A stretch of DNA of 64,000 bases from Oscillospiraceae bacterium (lineage in GTDB: Bacteria > Bacillota > Clostridia > Oscillospirales > Ruminococcaceae), in assembly GCA_017465665.1 (NCBI GenBank), contig JAFTVU010000011.1, positions 1 to 64,000 of the forward strand, in the 5' to 3' direction. A program made the position numbers and the translations under genes. Below are positions 58,229 to 64,000 of the stretch, one piece after another. The notes beneath the pieces are model-generated. The model worked only from the letters and a program-made list of their open reading frames with translations, was not told the DNA's origin and did not search any database. How positions within the stretch are numbered: position 1 is the first letter of the stretch; every line of letters begins with the position of its first letter.

Positions 58229-60172
58229 TCAGATGCCCTCGTTATAGATCTTGATGTACTCTCTGAAAGATCTGTCGGAATCCTGCTCGCGTACTCTGTA
58301 CCTCCAGATACCGAAAAGAACGGGATACTGGATAGTATCAACAAGCTCCGAAAGCTCGTTCTTGACATTGAGATGGAAATTATCCGCTGCATGCAGCTCA
58401 TCGATATGCTTCTTAGCATTCTCAACGCCGCTTACTGCTTCCTGTGCAAAGGGCAGCGACTTCCATCCGTCATCGTCAAAGCTTGCTGCAAGCTCTGAAA
58501 GCTTATTATCAGCTACCTTTGTGATAACACCGTCCTCCAGAACGCACAGACCGCTGAGCTTCTGCATTGCAGCCTCTACATCCTCGCGGGATGCAGTCTT
58601 TTCAACGCCCAGTGCTTTAGCAAGACGTGTCAGCAGCTTATCGGAGAACTCAGCCAGATGCTTTGCTGTGCTGATCTTTTCAGTACCAAATGCCGCATAA
58701 TCGCCCTTGAACTTCTTGATAAGATCAAAGCAATTATCCACTTCATTTGAATAGCTTACAACATATTTCAGGTCATCAAACACATTCGCCATGTATTCGC
58801 CCTTGTTTTCGATATCCAGCAGAATGTTTCTGGACGGCACGCCATAGCAGAAGCCAGAAGCGAGACTTCCGTACATCGCCTTATCCAGCATACGGGAATC
58901 AAACAGCTTGTTGGTATCGCGGAAGATAATGAACTCACGCTGTTCCTCATTCTTTGCACCGTGACGTGTCATTCTTCTTTCAAGCTGTGCCGCAGAGGAC
59001 GGAAGCTCATAATTGATTATGTAACCGATACGGTCAAGCGCATCGCCTACCGCACTGAGGCTATCAACACCGAGCACCACTCTGGGATATACTATCTTAT
59101 CGTCCACCTGAAGCTTTCTTACAACATCCTCATTGGTGAACAGCTCACCGTTTGCTACCTTTACGGCACTCTTTCCGAACAGGCTTGCAAGCACCTTTCT
59201 GAGATAATCAACGGTATTCTTTTCGCAGCAATATACCATTGCCCTGTTATTTTCATCGGCAAGTATCTGCTCCATAAGTGTGATAAAGCTATCGAGCTTC
59301 TTATCAAAGCTGCGGAGCTCCTCCACTTCCGAACGTGTATATGTAGATTTCTGATAGAGGTTCTTCAGCTCGCAGTCGTAATCCTCGTAGATATTGCCGC
59401 CGAACTTGTATACAGGCAGACCCGATCTGAGATCTATCCTGCGGCGCAGACCGTTCAGTGCGCTCTCCTCGAAGCTGTATTCACGAATCGTGATCTTACG
59501 CTTCATAGAGCCATCGTAAACGCGCTTGTCAAAATATCTCATCACGGGAGAATCCGCGTCAAGCTTCGCTGCATCTACGCTGAGTTCGATATTATCCGCA
59601 TCGGAAGCGTCTGTCAGCAGAGCCTGCACCATTTCCCTGACAGCAGCCACATTCTCCTCTTTCTTTGCAGGATAAGCAGCTGTAACAAGAAGCCTATCGC
59701 ACTTCCACGGAATATTATTCTTATAATAAGCATAATCAGGCACGCCGATGCTGTGCTCCTCATCGATAATGATAAGATCCCACACAAAGCCCTCGTCTGC
59801 CTTTGCCTTGAGTCTGTTGGATTTTTCCAGAGCCTCCGCAGACATCAGATACAGATTGGGGCAGTCCTTGGAAAAGAACACGATAGCATTTGTGCCGCCG
59901 CTGATGATCTTGAAATCAGCGCCGATGACTGTCATAAGTATTCTGTGCCAGCTGTAAAGCTCGGAATTTGATGTAATAAGTAGGATATTGGGTCTTTCCT
60001 TTTCGGCAAGAACATCATAGATGCAAAGACCTGTTTTTGTCATCTTCTCAGAACCGAACTCGTTGAACATCATCGCAAAGCCGAATCTGCGCAGCTTTTC
60101 AGCTGCTGCAAGGTTAGCCGCGGATAGATCCATGCCGCCGAGTGGTATCCATTTTAAGCTGTTGTCACTCAC
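58229..60172 (-). CDS. SNF2-like superfamily 2 helicase with degenerate Walker A
   Basis: A 647-residue protein with two RecA-like lobes. Walker A reads GSEKMTKTG (threonine where GKT has glycine, lysine kept). Walker B/motif II is LIIIDEEHSIG, motif III LLVTAAYPAK, and lobe 2 has motifs MVYCCEKN, VVLGVDSLSAVGDALDR and AQLERRMTRHGAKNEEQRE (motif VI with arginine finger). A long C-terminal helical region follows. GTG start at 60172, 8 nt after GGAGG. First gene of a two-gene operon with the GHKL ATPase. Confidence 0.85.
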   Translation of the reverse strand: MSDNSLKWIPLGGMDLSAANLAAAEKLRRFGFAMMFNEFGSEKMTKTGLCIYDVLAEKERPNILLITSNSELYSWHRILMTVIGADFKIISGGTNAIVFFSKDCPNLYLMSAEALEKSNRLKAKADEGFVWDLIIIDEEHSIGVPDYAYYKNNIPWKCDRLLVTAAYPAKKEENVAAVREMVQALLTDASDADNIELSVDAAKLDADSPVMRYFDKRVYDGSMKRKITIREYSFEESALNGLRRRIDLRSGLPVYKFGGNIYEDYDCELKNLYQKSTYTRSEVEELRSFDKKLDSFITLMEQILADENNRAMVYCCEKNTVDYLRKVLASLFGKSAVKVANGELFTNEDVVRKLQVDDKIVYPRVVLGVDSLSAVGDALDRIGYIINYELPSSAAQLERRMTRHGAKNEEQREFIIFRDTNKLFDSRMLDKAMYGSLASGFCYGVPSRNILLDIENKGEYMANVFDDLKYVVSYSNEVDNCFDLIKKFKGDYAAFGTEKISTAKHLAEFSDKLLTRLAKALGVEKTASREDVEAAMQKLSGLCVLEDGVITKVADNKLSELAASFDDDGWKSLPFAQEAVSGVENAKKHIDELHAADNFHLNVKNELSELVDTIQYPVLFGIWRYRVREQDSDRSFREYIKIYNEGI

Positions 60173-60273
60173 TAAGTGCACCTCCGTTAAAAGGTTTTTT
60201 GTAAAGGGCGGAGTGCAAAATAGTTTGCAGTTCTAAAAAAGAGTATACTTCACCCATTACAATCCATATAAAC

Positions 60274-60302
60274 ATTATACACCAAAGAAAAGAATTTTAC
60301 AA
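60274..60302 (-). promoter_or_regulatory. sigma-A promoter of helicase-GHKL operon
   Basis: Minus strand TTGTAA (60302-60297), 17-bp spacer, TATAAT (60279-60274). Confidence 0.85.
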
Positions 60303-60383
60303 GGAAAAGATGAAGCGGAGGATTGAGAAATACCATAGGTCAATTTTGTTAAAAGTGCACAAAGAAAAACGGTTGTGAAAAGC

Positions 60384-60412
60384 TTTACATTTTGCGTAAT
60401 AAATGATAAAAT
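60384..60412 (+). promoter_or_regulatory. sigma-A promoter of aldolase-rhaB operon
   Basis: TTTACA (60384-60389), 17-bp spacer, TAAAAT (60407-60412). The palindrome ATGAAGC-8-GCTTCAT (60419-60440) lies at about +1 to +22, a repressor-type position. Confidence 0.75.
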
Positions 60413-60474
60413 ATAAAAATGAAGCCGAAATATGCTTCATATAAGGTATTATAATATGAGAGGACACATACATA

Positions 60475-61149
60475 ATGACAGAACTGGAACTCAAACAGGC
60501 GATATGCGATGTCGGACATAAGCTCTGGCAGCTCGGCATGGTCGCAGCAAATGACGGAAACATCTCCGTAAGACTCCCCGACGGCAACTTCCTCGTTACC
60601 CCCACAGGCACGAGCAAGGCAAGCCTCACCCCTGAAATGATAATCAAGATGAATGCAAACAACGAAGTAGTTGAGGAAGCGCCCGGCTACAAGCCCACCT
60701 CCGAGTTCAAGGTACACCTGCGCTGCTATGAAAAGCGCCCTGAGGTGAATGCGGTAGTACACGCTCACCCTCCGACAGCTACAGGCTTCGCTATCGCGCA
60801 TGTGCCGCTGGACGATTACACCATGCCCGAGGCTATCATCTTCCTCGGCTGCGTTCCGATCGCGCCCTATGATACTCCCGGCTCTCAGGGCGTTGCAGAC
60901 AACATTCTGCCCTATCTTGAGAACCATGACACTATCCTCATGGAGAACCACGGTGCTCTTACCGTTGGTGTGGATATCACTCAGGCATACTACCGTATGG
61001 AAACTCTGGAGCACTTTGCAAAGGTCAGCCTTGTTGCACGGCAGCTTGGCGGCGCACAGGATCTGCCTATGAATAAGATCGAAGAGTGCTGCGAGATAGG
61101 AAAGAGCTTCCCTATCCGCCATCCGGGTTATAGGAAGTACAGCAAGTAA
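60475..61149 (+). CDS. class II aldolase (fuculose/rhamnulose-1-phosphate type)
   Basis: Zinc-dependent aldolase of 224 residues, cleaving a 1-phospho-ketose to DHAP and L-lactaldehyde. The active site shows NDGNISVRL, TPTGTSKASL, the zinc histidines in VVHAHPPTA and the third in LMENHGALTVG, and the catalytic glutamate of TMPEAII. Its length fits FucA or AraD-like proteins rather than the longer RhaD of E. coli. The downstream rhamnulokinase gene points to L-rhamnulose 1-phosphate as substrate (inference). Confidence 0.9.
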   Translation: MTELELKQAICDVGHKLWQLGMVAANDGNISVRLPDGNFLVTPTGTSKASLTPEMIIKMNANNEVVEEAPGYKPTSEFKVHLRCYEKRPEVNAVVHAHPPTATGFAIAHVPLDDYTMPEAIIFLGCVPIAPYDTPGSQGVADNILPYLENHDTILMENHGALTVGVDITQAYYRMETLEHFAKVSLVARQLGGAQDLPMNKIEECCEIGKSFPIRHPGYRKYSK

Positions 61150-61152
61150 TTG

Positions 61153-61175
61153 TAGGGACACGGCTTGCCGTGTCC
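61153..61175. repeat. REP-like GTAGGG palindrome
   Basis: GTAGGGACACGG-cttg-CCGTGTCCGT: an 8-bp perfect hairpin (61156-61163 / 61168-61175) right after the aldolase stop. The flanking pattern GTAGGG...CCGT is shared with the core of the element at 50228. It probably also protects or processes the intercistronic mRNA. Confidence 0.65.
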
Positions 61176-61213
61176 GTCTGTCAAAACAATCCCGCTACGA
61201 AAGGACTATGCTT

Positions 61214-62683
61214 ATGTCCAGAACGATTCTTGTATTCGATTTCGGCGCATCCAGCGCAAGAGCAATGCTATGCAGATACAGCGGCGGCACTGTTTCTCTT
61301 GAGGAGATACACCGCTTCCCCAATAATCCCGTCACAGAAAACGGACATCTGTGCTGGGATATCGATGAACTCTGGGAACAGATGAAAGTTGGCATCAGCT
61401 TCGGCGTGTTCAACGGCGGCTTTGACGCTATCAGTATAGATACATGGGGCGTTGACTTCGGTCTTATCGACAAGGACGGCGCTCTTATAGGCAAGCCTGT
61501 CCACTACCGCGATGAGCGCACCAACGGTATGCCTGAGGAGGTATACACAAAATACTCCGAGCAGGAGCTGTTCATGAAGAGCGGCATCCAGCCTATGAAT
61601 ATCAATACTGTATTCCAGCTTCATTACCTTAATAATTATGAGCAGAACACAATGTTCCGTGCAGAAAAGCTGCTGATGATGCCCGATCTGTTCGCGTATA
61701 TGCTTACAGGCAAGACGCGTTCTGAGTTCACCGAGGCCACCACAAGCCAGCTTATAGACTGCAAGGCAAAGGGCTGGAACATCAAGCTGATAGAAGCGCT
61801 CGGCTTCCCCAAGCGCATATTCAGCCCCATCATTCAGCCAGGCGAGGTATACGGCGTACTGAAGCAGGAGCTCTGTGAGGAGTTCCGTATAGAGCCCGTA
61901 CCCGTTATCGCCTGCTGCTCGCATGATACTGCATCAGCAGTGCTGGCTGTTCCATCACTGGATGAGCATTTTGCATTCCTCAGCTGCGGCACATGGACGC
62001 TGTTCGGCACAGAGCTGCGCCATCCCATCGTAACTCCCGAGGCTCTTGCAATGGGTCTTACAAACGAGGGCGGCTACGGCGGCACTACCACACTGCTCAA
62101 AAATATCATGGGCCTGTGGCTCATTCAGGAGACTAAGCGCTACTACGAAAAGCAGGGCGAAAAATACAGCTTTGCTGACCTTGAGCGCATGGCGGAGGAA
62201 AGCGAGCCTTTCCAGAGCTTTATCGACCCTAACGATCAGCTTTTTGCCGCTCCCGAGGATATGCCCCTGAAGATACAGGAATACTGCCGCAGAACATCTC
62301 AGCCTGTCCCCGAAACAGCAGGACAGATAATGCGGACGATATACCAGAGCCTTGCCTGCGAATTTGCAATGACACTTGATAAGATATCAAAGCTGACAGG
62401 CTACAGCTACAGCAAGGTACATATGATAGGCGGCGGCACAAAGGATAAGCTGCTGTGCCGTCTCACCGCAGAGGCAACTGGACTTCCCGCAGTAGCAGGC
62501 CCTGTTGAAGCCACCGCGCTCGGAAACGGTATCTGTTCCCTTGTTGCTCTTGGAGAGATAAAGGATATCCGCGCAGCAAGAGAGCTTATAATCAGCTCTG
62601 GTCTTACCGTAACCTACGAGCCGACAGAGCATGAAAAATGGCTGCCTGCACTGGAAAAGTACGCGGCTATCATCAATAAATAA
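61214..62683 (+). CDS. rhaB: rhamnulokinase
   Basis: FGGY-family carbohydrate kinase phosphorylating L-rhamnulose at C1. The 489-residue protein has the N-terminal phosphate loop LVFDFGASSARAMLCRYSGG, the catalytic aspartate region SIDTWGVDFGLID, CSHDTASAVLAVP and the C-terminal HMIGGGTKDKLLCRLTA motifs, all RhaB-like. I use ATG 61214, 8 nt after AAAGGA. It follows the aldolase by 64 nt, interrupted by the REP-like hairpin. L-rhamnose isomerase is not in the window. Confidence 0.93.
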   Translation: MSRTILVFDFGASSARAMLCRYSGGTVSLEEIHRFPNNPVTENGHLCWDIDELWEQMKVGISFGVFNGGFDAISIDTWGVDFGLIDKDGALIGKPVHYRDERTNGMPEEVYTKYSEQELFMKSGIQPMNINTVFQLHYLNNYEQNTMFRAEKLLMMPDLFAYMLTGKTRSEFTEATTSQLIDCKAKGWNIKLIEALGFPKRIFSPIIQPGEVYGVLKQELCEEFRIEPVPVIACCSHDTASAVLAVPSLDEHFAFLSCGTWTLFGTELRHPIVTPEALAMGLTNEGGYGGTTTLLKNIMGLWLIQETKRYYEKQGEKYSFADLERMAEESEPFQSFIDPNDQLFAAPEDMPLKIQEYCRRTSQPVPETAGQIMRTIYQSLACEFAMTLDKISKLTGYSYSKVHMIGGGTKDKLLCRLTAEATGLPAVAGPVEATALGNGICSLVALGEIKDIRAARELIISSGLTVTYEPTEHEKWLPALEKYAAIINK

Positions 62684-62688
62684 AAACT

Positions 62689-62715
62689 GACCTCCGCTCA
62701 TACAGAACGGAGGTC
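62689..62715. terminator. bidirectional terminator, rhaB / GH127
   Basis: GACCTCCG (62689-62696) / CGGAGGTC (62708-62715) with TTTCAT on plus and AGTTTTTATT on minus, between convergent genes. Confidence 0.85.
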
Positions 62716-62722
62716 TTTCATA

Positions 62723-64000
62723 TTATCTCACTTCAGTCATCCATACTCTCATCTGGTTTTCGCCACGATTGCCCCATGTATAGTATGGTATCGCCACCGC
62801 TTCACAAGGGCATTCAGCAGGTGGTGCAAAGCTGTACAGGCTTCCACTGTGTTCACTGCGGTACGCTTCGGCGGTTATCTTTACAGCTCCGTCAAGCTGC
62901 TCAGTGCGCTCATCCGATACGGTCAGCTTACCGCCGCGCTTAAGTGCCAGCGGCAGGATATCGCCGTTATCCGCACCCTCAAAGCAATACACAAGCGGTC
63001 CGCGCTGGATGGCTGTGCAGCCCGTAAGCTCAGGCACATCATTACTTGCATAGACATAGCGTGGTGTATCATCAAGGGTGAGGATAAGCTCATCACCATC
63101 CGAGATATCCACATACACATATCCCTTTTCGGGAGTCACTTCAACCACAATGCCGTTCTTCACGACAGAATATCTGCTGCTCCATGCAGGAACACGCACA
63201 GCCATCCTGCCACTTCCCTGCTCCACACGATATTTTACAGTGAAGCCGTAGGGATACTCAGTCTCACAGCAAAGCTTCACGCCGTTTGCAAAGCTTATCC
63301 CTCCACCCGCATAAAGATGGCAGTAGCAGGTGCTTTCGTTCTCTCCGTAAGCGTACTTGCCTATGGAGGAGATGAGCCTTGCTGCATTTGGCGGACAGCA
63401 TGCACAGGCATGCCATCCCGGACGCTGCGTCTTTGTATGCCAGTGCGTTGAAGCTACCCCCGAAATACCTGGGATCACCTCCAGCGGATTGCAGTAGAAG
63501 AACTTCGTTCCGTCAAGCTGAACTCCCGCAAGCACTGTATTATAGAATGCACGCTCCATCACATCCGCATACTCTCCGTCCACATCCGCTTCCAGCATAC
63601 GCGAAGCAAAGAACATCAGACCGATGGAGGCGCAGGTCTCATTGTATGCGGTATCGTTAGGCAGGTCATGATCAACAGTGAACGCCTCACCGTTAAGCGA
63701 TGAGCCTATACCTCCCGTAACATACATACGGCGTCTTGTTATGCTCTCCCACAGTCTGCGGCAGGCTGCAAGCAGCTCGGTATCACCGTTTTCGGATGCC
63801 ACATCAGCCGCGCCCGTGTAGAGATACACCGCGCGCACAGAATGTCCTACCGCATCGCTCTGCTCTTTCAGAGGAGCGAAATTCTGCTGATAATACTTAT
63901 CCTCCGCATTGTTGCCCCAGACGGTCCAGTCGCGTTGCAGCTTCTCCTTTGCATAATAATCCGTATCCACACCGCGGACGTTCACAAAATGCTCCGCAAG
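62723..64000 (-). CDS. GH127 (DUF1680) beta-L-arabinofuranosidase-type enzyme, partial
   Basis: The C-terminal about 425 residues are in the window; the frame is still open at 64000 (reading LAEHFVNVRG), so the start lies outside. The alpha/alpha-barrel part has YVTGGIGSS, EAFTVDHDLPND, the catalytic glutamate in NETCASIG, and the zinc/catalytic cysteines of CACCPPNAARL, as in HypBA1. A beta-sandwich follows from about 290. No signal peptide can be judged. Probably releases L-arabinofuranose from plant polymers, beside the deoxy-sugar genes. Confidence 0.92.
   Translation of the reverse strand, partial: LAEHFVNVRGVDTDYYAKEKLQRDWTVWGNNAEDKYYQQNFAPLKEQSDAVGHSVRAVYLYTGAADVASENGDTELLAACRRLWESITRRRMYVTGGIGSSLNGEAFTVDHDLPNDTAYNETCASIGLMFFASRMLEADVDGEYADVMERAFYNTVLAGVQLDGTKFFYCNPLEVIPGISGVASTHWHTKTQRPGWHACACCPPNAARLISSIGKYAYGENESTCYCHLYAGGGISFANGVKLCCETEYPYGFTVKYRVEQGSGRMAVRVPAWSSRYSVVKNGIVVEVTPEKGYVYVDISDGDELILTLDDTPRYVYASNDVPELTGCTAIQRGPLVYCFEGADNGDILPLALKRGGKLTVSDERTEQLDGAVKITAEAYRSEHSGSLYSFAPPAECPCEAVAIPYYTWGNRGENQMRVWMTEVR

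Larger units (their letters stand above)
60173..60474. other. intergenic region with two divergent promoters
   Basis: About 300 nt of AT-rich, non-coding DNA. It holds the helicase-operon promoter (60274-60302, minus), a leader of about 95 nt with a GCAAA...TTTGC hairpin, and the aldolase promoter (60384-60412, plus) with an ATGAAGC...GCTTCAT palindrome at 60419-60440 that could be an operator. Confidence 0.7.

Overview
The window looks like chromosome from an obligately anaerobic, Gram-positive, moderate-GC gut or rumen bacterium, most like Ruminococcus or another Oscillospiraceae (inference). Supporting signs are a class III (oxygen-sensitive) ribonucleotide reductase, formate-tetrahydrofolate ligase, textbook sigma-A promoters (TTGACA, 17 bp, TATAAT), strong AGGAGG ribosome sites, lipoprotein signals, ECF sigma factors followed by ECF-linked membrane proteins, and plant-sugar catabolism. 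No 16S gene is present, so species is not called. No insertion sequence, prophage or CRISPR array is visible.

Layout. 1-203: tRNA cluster (a partial tRNA, Asp, Val), minus strand. 0.3-5.5 kb: Hsp33, a small protein lacking a normal start codon, a methyltransferase with a YerC regulator, and a response regulator without its phospho-aspartate divergent from an AGCS symporter. 5.5-8 kb: polar amino-acid ABC transporter. 8.1-12 kb: anaerobic nucleotide operon nrdD, membrane protein, nrdG, dut. 12-24 kb: housekeeping genes (upp, rpiB, tsaB, tsaE, fhs, topoisomerase IV) and a DUF1963 gene behind a structured leader. 24.4-34 kb: one long minus-strand run, lipoprotein, response regulator, histidine kinase, yqhQ, prmC, recA, recX, rimO, pgsA. 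34-38.8 kb: AraC regulator, lipase-like protein, small helical protein, LysM-GH18 hydrolase, NifX-like protein.

38.8-60.3 kb is the accessory and most interesting part. It holds (a) an ECF sigma factor with a 1338-residue membrane-anchored partner; (b) a rhomboid protease and a diguanylate cyclase; (c) an operon of SPFH protein, YhfC-type intramembrane protease, ribbon-helix-helix protein, two SdpI-like proteins and a CPBP protease, with an operator-like palindrome at the start site; (d) an orphan ABC ATPase whose start abuts a terminator; (e) an ECF sigma factor, a membrane protein carrying a serpin domain, and a second serpin lipoprotein in one operon; (f) a two-gene SNF2-like helicase plus GHKL-ATPase module with its own promoter.

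60.4-64 kb: deoxy-sugar catabolism (class II aldolase, rhamnulokinase) convergent with a GH127 beta-L-arabinofuranosidase-type gene that runs off the window. Systems (c), (e) and (f) are the best candidates for undescribed biology: (e) suggests an envelope signalling circuit that senses proteases with a serpin bait, (c) a membrane-protection or peptide-immunity operon, and (f) a possible DNA-defence or DNA-maintenance module. All three functions are inferences from domain content and gene order.
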